Positions 52,063 through 64,000 of a DNA stretch of 64,000 nucleotides are shown in pieces. The position numbers were made by a program, and so were the translations under genes. A model generated the notes under the pieces. That model had not been told where the DNA came from and made no database searches. It saw only the letters and a list, made by a program, of their open reading frames with translations. How positions within the stretch are numbered: the stretch's first letter is position 1; each line of letters begins with the position of its first letter. Source of the DNA: Nephrocerus scutellatus (taxonomy: Eukaryota > Arthropoda > Insecta > Diptera > Pipunculidae); contig OX352764.1 in the NCBI GenBank assembly GCA_947095585.1, positions 3,147,001 through 3,211,000 of the forward strand. The letters are read 5' to 3'.

Positions 52063-54299
52063 ACAGTAAGATCTCTTAAAATGCTAGAAACCAGATAATT
52101 CTATTAACAGATTATTTAAATAGTACTGCGTACCATTGCAGACGCAGAATTTATATTTTTATTCAGTTTTCTTTATAGGGGAGATTTAAGATTGTTCAAT
52201 CAAGAAAACTTAAACCCTCAAAAGTACTCAAAGCATCTTATTTAATTTCACTTAAGATCCAACCATTTCCCAGAACAGATTGCTAACTATGACTGGCAGG
52301 AGAAGAGGGAGAGGAAGTATAAAGAAGATGATGATTTTTGGCAAACTTCCAAAAACTCATCCATGTGCTTTGTAAGGAATCTTCCTTGTTCAATCTGATT
52401 TGGTCTTCTTGTGTGTCGTCGATAACTTTCATTGCAGGCAGCTGCTGCTGCTGCAGACTGGACTATCAGTCCTTCATGTGCTTGATAGACCTTACTCCCT
52501 CCTCATTCGGCGGAAATAGAATTGCAATTTGATGCAGACGCAAGTGGTATCTGGTCAAACATGAGCAGCCACAGTCATCAATAGGACTGAGGAGAGAAAA
52601 TAACTTTTTTCGAACTCAAAAGGTGGGGTTAGTGGAAAATGCAATAAATTTATTTGAAGTTGAATAAGAAAACAAATAAAGACGGCAACTCAGCGAGCGA
52701 AAAATGAAATATTTGACAAAAGAACAAGGAAATAACAGAAATATGAGGTTACAATACGATTCGGTATCTTAATTGGCAACGACGACGACGACGTATTCAG
52801 TTATCTAAGATCTAAGAAGATTTATTTCAAACTAGAAATAACTGCCGCGATGAAACACTTGCCCATTTTAATCTGTGTGGGTTCTCCGCCAATTATTCCA
52901 CCAAAAGATGCCTCTTAACAAACAAGCGAAAAACTTATCGCTATTAAAATAACTTTCTTCTTTTTCCGTGTAGGTCGATGTTAGTTGATAATTATCCTTC
53001 TTGGGCCACCCAAAAACGTCAGCTGTCTGATATTATCTTTTATCTTCCACTGCAATAAAATCCAACACACAAACTAAAGACCAAATAATCAAATTTCTGA
53101 TTTAGTACATTTTATCGACTCCATGGCTTGGTGAATTTATATTTTCCCCGTCTGTCGTCATCCGCGTCGAAACATTTGCCATTTTCGTCTATAGATTTCG
53201 GTGATATCCATCTAATGCGGCAAATGACAAGTCACTTGACTGTCAGAGCATGTGAATGCTGAAGAAACATCAGACAGCTGGTTTAGATTTCCAAATTTAG
53301 ATAACTCGATCGTTGGAATTGGAAGAGAGTGCATTCCATCAAGTCTCAGTTCGCACATTCACTCGTTTGCTTTTACCACAAAGAACAGTGTACCGTAGCG
53401 TTTAGCGCACACCCTTCACTCCAATGACAGGACACAACGCACTTTTGGGGTTTCACTGATGGGTGGCTTGGCTTGTTGTTGTTTTCCGCTTATCATTCCG
53501 TCCCGTCCTTGGCAAACGAAGAGACGCCACGTAATCGCTTCGTCCTTCGTGTATTGCTGCTGTTCGCTTATTCGCTTTGTTTTTGAAACTTTTACAATTC
53601 GTTCGCTGTTCCGGGGTTGAATATCCTTCCTTGTTGTTGTTGTTGTTGTCGGGTGAAATAGGTTGGTTAGGCCAGGCGTAATAGATGGAAAGAAGAGCCA
53701 GCGATGAATGGAATCAAAATCCCAGCGTACATCAATGAATACGAAAAGTATTTGCTGTCGGGTGAAATCAAAGGGGAATAGAAGTAAACATGGCACGGAT
53801 GAGTCATCGCATTTGATTCGCTTCATGTCATGCCAGAAATGGTGAATTGATGGTGGTGGTTAGTGGTTCGTAGAGACCTACAAATGCCGTAAGCAACGCG
53901 ATGCAGCAAATGTTGCAGGCCAACAAAGAATGTAGAAATTTAATTTGGGATGGGGGTGATTCCGAACGCTTAACGCGAACCCGGAAAGCTTTCGAATTGA
54001 TTCTTTAATACAATCTGTGTGTCTCATTTTGATAAATGGTGATGATGATGGTGGGCATTCCATGATCCATGGTAAAGAAAGGACAATTTCTACAAAGTTA
54101 TGTAATCTTTTTAAATAATAAACCGGTTAAGTCTATCATGGAGTTGTTAGCGAATGAATTTCGGGTTTCGGTTATTAATCCAATTAAATTCCAGTTGGTA
54201 GGTGTTAACTAACGGGTGTGGCAACTTTAAGTTCGTTTTAAAAATGTTTATTACATAAATAAAAATGCAACAAATATTTTCAAATGACTAGTACTTTCT
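52063..54299. other. intron or intergenic, no gene seen
   Basis: No supported gene. The 136-codon minus frame at 53416-53826 has no recognisable domain and sits in a trinucleotide-rich (TTG)n area near 53630-53650. Confidence 0.4.
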
Positions 54300-54610
54300 T
54301 TTCGAGAGTAAACCTTCCGATTAATAATGGAATGGTCAACTGCCTGCACTTATTGCACCAATTGGAATTTTTAGGTCTTCATACCGAGATCTTTGTGTAA
54401 AATTATTTGCAAAGTCCTATCGCGGATGTACAATTGTTGTGAAAGTTGGCTGGTTAACCAGCTCGCTGCTTTATTTACAAATTTCCCCACTGTCATTTCT
54501 ACCGAATGTGTACGCAATCTTTGACAAGTTTCGGTAACTGACTCACTACTTTCGAAATAAGTTTTCAATACTTCCCATCAACACATTTCCTTCAGCAGGA
54601 ACGAAATACT
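54300..54610 (-). mobile_element. mariner-type transposase N-terminal relic
   Basis: Minus-strand reading: KTYFESSESVTETCQRLRTH (first helix-turn-helix), a degenerate part, then SQQLYIRDRTLQIILHKDLG and MKT-stop-KFQLVQ, which is the usual HTH2 and linker of mariner-like transposases. The rest of the gene is missing. The same broad family type as the relic at 5290-5815. Confidence 0.65.
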
Positions 54611-55639
54611 GAATATCTGTCACTTGACAGATGACATTAGAGCTATCAGAGGCGAAAAAAAAGTGAAAAAAAGGTGCCGTACCTTTTATAAAAAAAAAGA
54701 AATCAAAGAAAGTTTTTCCTTAAAAAAATATAATGATTCTTGGTTCAATCAATTCTTAAAAAGCTACTCAAATCTCTAAAATCAGCTCAGCTGATAATTA
54801 TGTATTATGCTAATTCTGTTCCACTTATATATATATATATCCGTATATGGTGGCAGTTATTTGTTGTGGTTTCTGGTGTCTGGTTTGTGGTTTTTGCTAA
54901 TAAAATATTTTTTTCAGGTCAAATATATGGAATAACTCATTGAAGAGACTCTTTTCTCTTTCATTTAAACTCAAATGAAACTCGTTTCACGATTTTTTTT
55001 TCATATTACATATTTTTGCGGTTCCTTCTGTCTGTTTTTTTTTTAAACACGCGTTAGAGTCGTGACTCTTGAAAATAAAAGACCAAACTAGACCCAAGCC
55101 TAAAATCACCGGTGCTAGTCCAAAACCAAGACTTTGCCTGCAAGACCAACACCAATATGCCTTTTTCGTTTTGTTTGCTTGTCACTGTTTTTTTTTACCA
55201 AAATTTTCATTTCATTTATAATTTACATTCGAACTAAGCTGCAATAACACAACGATATTAAATCTTGAGTTAATTCGCTTACAAGTGATACTGTTTTTTA
55301 TTAATTTGTTTGACATCTTTGTTGGCCAAAGGGGTCCAGGAACAAAGAACAAACAATGAAGAATTGCAAAGTACGAGTAATAAAAGAACAGTTCTTGGAA
55401 TTCAACAAGACTTCTTTCTGTCAGAGAAAACAACAAAAACGACAATTATTAATTACTACACTCAGTCGCAGCTTGACGCCGTCGAAGTTTCCAGATGCTG
55501 ATCTGGAACCATAGATGTATTACATTGAGATCGTTTGAAGAAACTTACAAACTTGCATTCCATAACATTTCATTGCAAAACGGTGGGTGGGAAGTAACAC
55601 CTACATACAGACTTAGAGGAAAATCAAAATTATATAATT
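54611..55639. other. intron or intergenic, no gene seen
   Basis: AT-rich, short (TA)n near 54829-54841; no supported gene. Confidence 0.4.
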
Positions 55640-55749
55640 ATCGGGTTGGTGTTTTTTTCGATCGATGAATTTTAGTACTTAATGTTATCTGTTCTAAAAA
55701 AATTCGTTGACATTTGAAAAGACAAAAATATGCCATCATGGAGTCGCTA

Positions 55750-55999
55750 ACAGAGCTCTCACAATGAAAAACTTTTACCTTTTTACTTACAAGATTGTAT
55801 GGATTTTAGTTTTGAGAAAAAAAAATTATTTCTCGTCGTGTTGGTAGAGTCTTAGTTCCAAAGTTAACAAACTTTAAACTTTTGCCTTAAGAAATGAAGA
55901 ATGAAGTTAGATGCATTTTTAAATTGTCAAAATTTATTGTTTTCGTTTGTTTATTTTACTGTCTGTTTTTTCTCTAATTTTTCATTGTGAGAGCTCTGT
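55750..55999. repeat. inverted-repeat family G, intact copy nested in mariner
   Basis: Bounded by ACAGAGCTCTCACAATGAAA and its exact reverse complement (at least 22 bases). About 250 bases, no gene. Contains CTTACAAGATTGTATGGATT, also present in the copy at 39300-39590. Flanking bases TA/TA fit a TA target duplication. Confidence 0.9.
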
Positions 56000-56059
56000 A
56001 ACAACACAACAACGCATTGTCCAAATTTATTATGAAAATAATCGTTCAAAAACAACAAC

Positions 56060-56206
56060 AGCTGTATTTTATTTGCCGAGGAATAAGGAATAACAACAAC
56101 AATTGCACTAATTATATCCTTCTTGGAATAAGAAAACCTGATGTTTTGCTTGTTTTGGCTGGTTTTGACATTCGAATTGGGATTCAGATTCCAAATAAAA
56201 TACAGC
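56060..56206. repeat. inverted-repeat family B, second copy nested in mariner
   Basis: About 147 bases nearly identical to 14737-14884, including GCTGTATTTTATTTGCCGAG at the left and CAAATAAAATACAGC at the right, inserted within the mariner reading frame. Confidence 0.9.
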
Positions 56207-56681
56207 GAACATTGCGTAAATTACGTGATAGTTTTGGTCGATAGAGTGAATGGGGAACGTTTTTTGTGACTCAAATTGAATGAGTTACGTCTCAACGACC
56301 TTTGGTTTCAAAAAGACGGAGCGACATGCCACGCAAAACAATCCAAATTTGCTGATCGCATAATTTCAAGAAATTGGGAAGTTTCTTGGCCACTAAGAAG
56401 CCCGGATTTAACACAATTTGATAATTTTGTGGTGGGTTATTTGAAAGGTAAGGTGTATGCTAATCATCTACCAACATTTCAACAACTTAAAATAAACATT
56501 CGAACTGAAAGCCGCTTTTATTGGAAAAAGTCATAGAAAATTTTGATATTCGGATGCAGGCCACGAAGCCGTGGTGGGCATATTGTTTTTCATACATAAA
56601 GGACTAACAGATGGCCCACCCTGTACCTTCTCACTCGAAAGCATAGAACGAGTGGATCACAGTAAATAACCAGCATGATTC

Positions 56682-58232
56682 TAAGGGCCGGTTTTTCAGT
56701 GCTGAGTTAACTCTGAGCTAACTCTTGAAGCAGTTTTTCAGTGTAGGATTAATTTTGACAGATTAAGTGGTGATATAAATGCAAATGCAACAAAATACCA
56801 AAATTTTATATATGTACGCACAAAATACGAAATGTCTTTCATATAATTTTTAAGATTCGATTTTTTTTTAAAGAAAATGCCACCTAACTGTAAGATTCTT
56901 TTAGTGGATTAAATTTTATGTGTTTCATTGTGAATGCAATGTATAGCTGGTCTGAAAATAAAAAGCGTATCCAGACGTACACTTTAACTCAAAATCGTCA
57001 CTGCAAGGTCTAAAAATAAATTTTCTGTGAATATATAGAGTATTTCCTACATAGTCGTGGCCCAGCATAATCCGTGGACTAAGAGGCTAATAAGTTAGTA
57101 CCATTGAAACTATTTGGCTAAATTTAGCTTGCAGTCAAGATTAACGCGGCAGCACTAGTAATGGGCGTGTGTAAGAAATCTTCATACATTACTAAGAACA
57201 TTAGGCATTAGCATTGACGCACACACCACACAGCACATTGACACTGGCAACTTAGATAAAGAAGAAGAAGAAATTGTCTTCCGCTGAAAGAAGTGTCATT
57301 TCCATTGTGATTGTAAGGCAATTAATTGTAATTTGTCCACGTGTAGACAAAATATTCAGGCAATTCAAAGGATTGCAGATTGTCTCACGTTCACGACGAA
57401 AACAAAAATGAATTCGAAACGGTACTGAGCGATGTTTTTGGATAAAATAAAAGTTATGTCCTGAAATAAAAAGAATTCTTACAAAAAAGAGGAAAACTAC
57501 AGCTTCTGTCGCACAACATATAAATCATGTCACCAGCGGATGGTGTTGCTCCTGTTGCTGGAGTGACATAACAGTACAAGCGAAAACAGGAAAAGAACTG
57601 GGAATCTGGGATCTGAGAACGACATAACATGACACAACGATGCTTGGCTACGTTGAGTGGAAAAGAAAAACTTTTTACTGGGTAAAGTTTGTATAATATG
57701 CATCCAGATCCTGCTCCATTGAAAAAGGTTTAGTCTCTCTAAAAATAACAATCAGTGCATCTTTACAAAAATAAATAAAACAAAAACAATACAGCACTGC
57801 TGCCTGTTCTGAGTTTTGCGCCTTATTTGCACATGGACCTGAAAACTGTTGTTTTGTAATGAAAAAGGAATGTTAACGGAATAATAAATTTTTTGAATTG
57901 CAGTTTATTAAATGTCATTTAAGACTTTCCAATAAAATTTTATTCCGAAATAAGCTAACTGCAAACACTTTAGAAATTGACTGTCTCTTTAACCAAAATT
58001 TATACCATCGCGGTCACATATTCCAACAGAGACAATAGATGGAAAATGGATAGTTTTTGACATTCCGAATCGATAAATCGAGTGTTACCAATTTTAATCA
58101 CCACTCGTGCTATCAAAATTAATCCTGAACTGAAAAACTGCTTCATGAGTGAACTCTAGATTAATTTTAATTCGGAGTTAGTTAACTCTGCTTTAACTCA
58201 GACTTACCACAGTACTGAAAAATCAGCCCTTA
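56682..58232. mobile_element. 1.55 kb element with about 110 bp inverted repeats
   Basis: The left end AAGGGCCGGTTTTTCAGTGC then GAGTTAACTCTGAG, GAAGCAGTTTTTCAGT and GGATTAATTTTGA is mirrored, with small changes, by the right end reading ... TCAAAATTAATCC, ACTGAAAAACTGCTTCATGA, GTTAACTCTGC and TACTGAAAAATCAGCCCTT. The inside (about 1.3 kb) has no recognisable transposase; the longest frames are below 75 codons. Looks like a non-autonomous DNA transposon, possibly an internally degenerated larger one. Confidence 0.8.
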
Positions 58233-59357
58233 AAATATTTTGGATGGGTTTAATGGTTAACTCTCATTTATTCAGTTTTTATTTATTTCTGAGAATGTTG
58301 TACCACTGAATGTAAAAGTACATACTCTCAAATTTTTAACAGATTTTCGCATGCACGGTTTAAGAGCGAATAAACCGTCACTTTGACAACTCACTAACTC
58401 ATGGTTTTGTGTAAAGCGAAGTTAAACCCCTTTAAGAATGAATGGTAAGATAAGCAAACGGCATGGAATGCTATTTTTAAATATTAACGACATAATGTTT
58501 GCTGCTGCTCCTCCCCCCAACAGCAAATTGTTTGGAAAATTTAGCTCTTTACTAAATCGTAGTTGTTTGTTGCTGTTTTCTTAACTTTTATGTATTTACT
58601 TATTACCTTAAAAAGAAACTAGTTTTTCTGGCTGGCTGGTGCAAAAGTATTCTGCGCGCCATTAAATTAATACAAAATAATTGTTGTTTTTTGTATTTGT
58701 GTAGTAATATCTGACAATATGCGCTGATTGAAATACATTGACACTGTTTTTACCATCGATATTGTATTGCAAACAAAATGAACATTAAATATTGTGTTTA
58801 TTATAGATAGTAATGACAAAAGAAACCTTTAAAAGGCAAAAACGTTAATTTATATCAATGAGCAACCTGAGCAACTTAACCAACCACCCATTTAAAATGT
58901 ATTTATTACATGCGGCTGATGCTCCTTATTATTGTTCGCTGCTGTTTAGTTGGTGAATTTGAATTTTAATAAACCATAAACCATAAATAAGAGCAATTTG
59001 CCTAAATTATAGGTTAGCTGCTGAGCTAAGTATATACAAAAACTGTATTACAATTTCGAAAATAAAAATTAATTTAAATTCCAGTGTGCCAGCTGTATTG
59101 TTGTTGCAGATTATAAGTAATAACGAATGAATGTTAGTAATAACGAATCAGCATTACCGAAGGCCAGCCAAATGCGTATAGCAACGGAGTGAATGTTTCT
59201 ATTCAAAACAACTCGTTGGCGCTTGTAAATGGGGAAAATTAAATATTAAATTAAATATATGTTTTACTCGTATATGTAGGTATAAAGTTTTTATTTATAC
59301 TATGAAAAAAATGTACACATCAATATCGCAACAGCTGTTATATATTTTATCATAATA
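58233..59357. other. intron or intergenic, no gene seen
   Basis: AT-rich, no supported gene. Confidence 0.4.
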
Positions 59358-60584
59358 TAGGGTCATCTAAACCGTAGTGTTGCATCCCTGATATGTCAAA
59401 CATATCTGTCATTGCAAGTATCATTTTTTGGTCTATTGTCCTATATTTACATAAATGGATCGTTGAGGCATCGAAAAACGCTTTCAAATTGTTACAAAAG
59501 TTATGATAGGCCATTTTTCGCGCTTTAAGGGAAGATCATTGCATTCATCATCGTCCTAAAATGCAAGCAATTGGAAAGATAGTGGAGAAATTCGAAGAAA
59601 CTGAAGAGTCACGGATGTGCAAAGGCCTGTGCATCATCGTAATGTTCGCTCTGCGGAAAATATCACTGCTGTAAGTGAAAGTGTGGATGAAGAACCGAAC
59701 TTGTCAATATACGCCTCTCTTACGGCGTATTTTGCACCTAGATTTAAACCTCCATCCGTATAAAGTTCAGCTCACGCAACAATTGAATCCTGCAGACACG
59801 ACGTCTAATGGGTGCTGGAGCAACAGGCTGTGAACGATTTTTCTTCAGCGATGAGTCCAATTTCTCACTCGGTGTGTACGAAAAAAGAGCCCCAATTGTC
59901 GCATTTGGGGCACTAAAAATCCTTAAATAATTGAAGAACGGCGGTTATACCAACAAAAAGTCACTTGAGGTGCGCTTGAAAACGATGAAGGTGTAACATC
60001 AATGCGGGGCGCAATGTTGGTATGATGATTTTTTGGCCAGAGATTGAAGATTTTGAATTGGATGATATGTGCTGCCAACAAGCCACACAACAGGACCGAT
60101 TTTGACTTTATTTCGCGAACACTTTTCAGGACACTTAGGTACACGTTTCGGCGACGTCAATTGGCCGCCGAGATCATGCGATTTGACTTTCTTTTTTGGC
60201 AATGGGAATGACTGTGTTTATGTGGATAAACCTCACACTTTAGAGCACTTAAAAGAGAACATTCGTCAAGTTATGACCGAGATACCGCTCGAAATGTCAA
60301 AAATTACCTCAAGAGGATTAACTATTGCAATAGATCTCGAGGCGGTTATTTAAATGATATTTTTTTTATAATGTACACACGCTCAAGGGAGTTGCACCCT
60401 TATAACGCTCAGCACAGCGTGGGCCTAAAGAAATTAGGGAGAGGAAAATATGAGATGTATATGATCATACAAATGCGGAAGCATATAGTATTTCACACTT
60501 TATAACGAAAAAAATATCAACAACAATTTAATTTTAAATGTCTTTTCTAATTTACTTTTGAAACCACAAAATGGAAGACCCTGT
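59358..60584 (+). mobile_element. mariner-like element, near full length, decayed
   Basis: The ends TAGGGTCATCT and AGACCCTG form a short inverted repeat about 1.23 kb apart, the usual size of mariner elements, with TA at both edges. Inside, frames include a conserved stretch near 59600-59680 (GRPVHHRNVRSAENITAV-like, after frame changes) and the C-terminal GDVNWPPRSCDLT and CVYVDKPHTLEHLKENIRQV. Frameshifts and stops show it is inactive. Confidence 0.75.
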
Positions 60585-63500
60585 ATATATGACAGCTGTT
60601 GCGTATGCTTGTTAATGTAGTCAACATTTTCAATTCACAATTCATGTGCAAATTACGTCATTTTATCAAAGAAAACATCATTATATGAAAGGCAAATAAG
60701 ATTTCGATCGAACATATTATGCAAATCATGTAACTTTTCCCTGCTCATCCAAAACAGCCAATAGCAAATGCTCATCAGTCATTACTCTTCACCCAAATTT
60801 ACGAATTTTCAGTGGAAGTTATATTATTAAAGAGTAGGAAACTGAATTCTACTCACATGATATTAAATTGTAACTGCAAATAAAGGCCGGTAACTGACAT
60901 TATAAAAAAGAGAAATGATTTATGACTGTCAGTCAATAAGGATTACCATATTAAGAAAAGGTACACAAAAAGGCGCCCATGCAGGAAGAAAGGGTTGAGG
61001 TATTTTTATGATTCAACAAATTTTGTTCCCACAGTCGTTTTTAATATAACGATTTGTTTTTTGTTTAAATTGCAAAACTCATCCCTTTTTTATTTTATTT
61101 TAGAGTAATTTTTCTCTTTCAACAATTAACTGGTTATGTAAATACGTAGTGGTACAAATAACGCTACAAACCTGATTCTAACTGAATTGCTTCAAATGTA
61201 TTTGATCTATTTGCCTATGCGGTAGTACAACTATGTACCTCTTTGCATTACATTGAAGTAATGTCATTTCCGGTAACAATTTTTTTCCCCTCCAACGAGT
61301 TTTCGCGAATTACATATAAATATTCCAAATTTGGAAAAAAATAATCTTTAACTTCTTTCTAGTATCAAACGATCGCCAGCATATTAATGAAAGCAACAAG
61401 CCACGAATTAACAACATTAGCAAAACAGAAAAAAAGGAAAATATTTAAATAATTCAAATGTTTCTTCGGTCTGCTGGGCAATTCTCACATCGTAGTAACA
61501 GCGTAACCCTATTACGTTCGTCAACCAGAAAGGTCTTAGTTCTTCCAGAAGTAATGGGCTGGGCGGTTCTACCTGAGCTAAAATATACCTACTCAGAATT
61601 AGATTGATGCTATTGTCTTCAAGTATAACATGCCCAACGTTACGCTTCACATATCTCGCTCGCATCGTGATGCATAAATTCCCTGAACTTGAGATAAGTA
61701 AAGGTTCTTCCCCATATAGTATATGTGTGTGTTGGAACTATAAAGTGGCTTATTCAGTTAAACTAGCAATGATGATGGTTCCCATTGCAGTGGCGTTGTT
61801 GGTACCTTGAAAATATTAACTCAAGCAGAAATATTTGCGTTCAAAGTGAAGCAGTAGTAGAAAAGATGTGATGACTAAAGAAAGGAAGGGTTCCATCGTT
61901 CTGTGCTTTGCATTATATTTCGGCGGTAAGTGCGATGCAGTCCAACCAGACACGATGCGTGCACTAAAAAGTAAGGTAATAAAATAATCTACACCTCGGG
62001 ATACTTTCCAAAAGGTTAACTTCGTCATCAGAAAAGTTCCTTCCATATAATATAACAAAAAATTAGCCAACCATGCCAGGGCATGCATGCATAAGTTAAT
62101 TACATGATGTGAGTTCATTTACTTTGAGAATTTCTTGTTATGGTTTGCTTCTTGCAGTACTACTACTACTGCTATAGCCTCTCCGTCAGATGTATTATGT
62201 GACGACGATGGGATTACTTTGTCCCTTTGTTGGACAGAGCAGCGCTTGCTTCCTCACAAATTTACTTTTTGCAAATAGCATAAAGGCAGCCGAATGTGAC
62301 GTTAATGTGAACCACCGACAAATCACAACAGTGACATGAGTGGGAACTTTCAAACAATACAAAGGAGTTGACGACATCGTTGACACGCAGAGGTATTAAC
62401 ATTTTGAGTTTCTGCTAAAGTGAATGATTCCACTTGAATCCCATAATGAAATCTGATGAACTTTTTCAACTATAGTTTGTTCAGAAGTGAAGGATGGAAA
62501 GGGAAGGAAGCTGGAAGTGTAATAGCGTTATTCCAAAAAATTTCTTTGTCGAAGTTTAAAAAAAGAGGCGTCTTTTTTTATTCAATTTGCGTGTGCAAAG
62601 CAATTTTAAAGGTGTTGTAGTTAAATGTATTTCTAATAATAATATTTAAACTCGTTCTTAATATAAAAAAGTGCGTTTTTAAAAATGTGTTATATGGTAT
62701 GGTTCTCATTATCAGTTTAAAGAAATGTCGATCAAAACTAACAGTCAAGTTCGATAGTCTGTCTGTTGCTAATTGTGATAAAAGAGAAACGTCAAACAAC
62801 GTCCAGGGTTGTACAATCGCTTTAATATCCATTGTTATCAAGGGTTGCAATAAAAGGCAATTGTTATTTGTGTGAAAAACGATATTTTATGTGACTCGGT
62901 AGCCGAAATATTCAAAGCAATGGCTTACCCTGCATATAAACTGCTAAAACATTCACACAAACAAATGTCACAATCACAAACCTCAATCGATTACTTGTCA
63001 TAGAGGAGCTCTCTCCTTCTCTCACTACACCTGTCAACCAGCACAAGCACACAGCAAGAGTAAACTTACCACTACAGCAAGTGCCACCACCACCTCTCAT
63101 CACTGTTGATATGAGTTCAATAAATATTTAATTCGGAACTCCAAAGCTGGCAATAAACGAACGATAACAGAATTAAAGAGATTTGCATTTGCCCACAAGG
63201 GTGAAGGGGTTAGTTATCTTGAATGCACGCACTGCACAGAAAATACAAGTGACTTGCAAACATTTAAAGCTTACTTATTCTGGTAACTTACAGCAAAGGA
63301 CGAAATAAATTTTCTACTAAACAAAAGGGCAACAGAGGACGGCGAATTCCCCAAAATAGGGGCTCTTTCATGTGGTTTAACGTACATGCGACTGACAGGT
63401 GTTCTTCCTTCTTTTGTTTATTTCCTACATAGTTGAATGTTTGGTTTGTCATTGCATTTACATTGTTATAAAATATTGTTCCTTTATCTACCTTCACATA

Positions 63501-64000
63501 CAACATAAGATGGAGAGAAGTGGATGGATGTACAGACATCAGAAAAAAAGGTTTAGAGTATGCTAATAAAGTGTGCATTTCATCCGGTGAAATAGACTAG
63601 AAGCGAGTGCCAGATGCAAACTTTTGGTTAAATTCAAAACTCACCAGAATTACTTGCAACTCATATAGGAAAACATACTGTGTACCTGCATAGACATTAT
63701 GAGATGTATGGTAAGCCTAGTTAATAGTTTTTTGTGATGATATTAATGTCTCTTTCGAAATCACAACAGTGATTACCCAGCAAATGCAGGGTATAGTTAA
63801 AATTTCTCTCTCGAGGTTTTGGTTTCACGTTCTATTTGCAAAGATTTGTATCCGACACTGTAACTATGCTACCCGTCGGTAATCGACGTATCGAAGGTAT
63901 CGTTTACTCAGCTTAGTTTTTGTTTGGGGTTCTATTTGCACAGCATTCACCAGGAAATTTAGTCACTTTGACATTTTGCACCGCGTTTCGCGTTCTACTT
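60585..64000. other. terminal 3.4 kb, no gene seen
   Basis: No coding exon or repeat family supported. It could be more Rapgap1 5' intron or intergenic DNA. The small minus-strand frame at 62912-63103 starts MMRGGGGTCC but has no domain or splice support. Confidence 0.4.

Larger units (their letters stand above)
55640..56640 (+). mobile_element. mariner-like element interrupted by two small elements
   Basis: Outer ends: GGGTTGGTG near 55642 and GGCCCACCCTGTA near 56614. The transposase begins ATGGAGTCGCTA at 55738-55749, is interrupted by the family G element (55750-55999), resumes ACACAACAACGCATTGTCCA (mariner-like Q-Q-R-I-V-Q-I-Y-Y-E), is interrupted again by the family B element (56060-56206), and resumes ATTGCGTAAATTACG. 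After a large internal deletion it reads LWFQKDGATCHAKQ and SWPLRSPDLTQFDNF with GYLKGKVYANHLPT. The order of insertions can be read directly. Confidence 0.8.

Noticed and set aside
53416..53826. 136-codon minus-strand frame
   Set aside because: Low-complexity (Thr and Gln runs from trinucleotide repeats) and no domain; may be untranslated sequence.
62912..63103. Small minus-strand frame with signal-like hydrophobic stretches
   Set aside because: Short, no homology I recognise, no splice context; chance cannot be excluded.

Overview
This is a eukaryotic, intron-rich, AT-rich window. The protein-coding genes look like those of a higher fly (Diptera: Brachycera): short 50-130 bp introns with GT/AG ends, many relics of DNA transposons and LINEs, and a set of genes that, as far as I recall, sit close together on Drosophila chromosome arm 2L (Prp40, SF3B2, an alpha-1,4-glycosyltransferase, METTL18-like, a DHHC protein, SerRS, Rapgap1). 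The repeat load and large intergenic gaps suggest a non-Drosophila acalyptrate such as a tephritid fruit fly. That placement is inference, not a measured match.

Layout. 1-860: a transposon cluster (mariner tail, LINE fragment, a small inverted-repeat element, a SINE piece). 2279-7704 (+): a secreted CUB-domain protein in six exons, with a 3.5 kb first intron packed with LINE, SINE and mariner relics. 8.1-9.4 kb: oppositely oriented LINE pieces. 11796-12974 (-): alpha-1,4-(N-acetyl)galactosaminyltransferase. 13.5-14.9 kb: LINE tail and two small inverted-repeat elements. 16186-19257 (+): Prp40 (U1 snRNP). 20.0-22.3 kb: two LINE relics, two inverted-repeat elements and a 61 bp minisatellite. 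22524-25565 (-): SF3B2 (U2 snRNP), convergent with Prp40. 28640-29799 (+): METTL18-like histidine methyltransferase. 30.25-30.7 kb: a long-inverted-repeat element. 31667-32956 (+): ZDHHC23-like protein whose DHHC motif reads DHHS. 33396-36180 (-): CCDC191-like coiled-coil protein. 36552-37712 (-): RWD/RING-type protein. 38.0-40.3 kb: Helitron-like and inverted-repeat fragments. 40643-42196 (+): cytosolic seryl-tRNA synthetase. 45968-49744 (-): the last three coding exons of Rapgap1. 49745-64000 has no coding exon I can support. It is probably Rapgap1 intron or 5' sequence carrying mariner relics, a 1.55 kb long-inverted-repeat element and a mariner interrupted by two separate small elements.

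The genes do not form an operon or a single pathway. Two spliceosome genes (Prp40, SF3B2) end facing each other across a 3.3 kb transposon-filled gap, and SerRS, METTL18 and the glycosyltransferase are housekeeping enzymes. The items most worth a second look are the Cys-to-Ser change at the DHHC catalytic position, the insertion history readable from nested elements (a SINE with a perfect 14 bp target duplication; two small elements inside one mariner), and several inverted-repeat families present in two or more copies.
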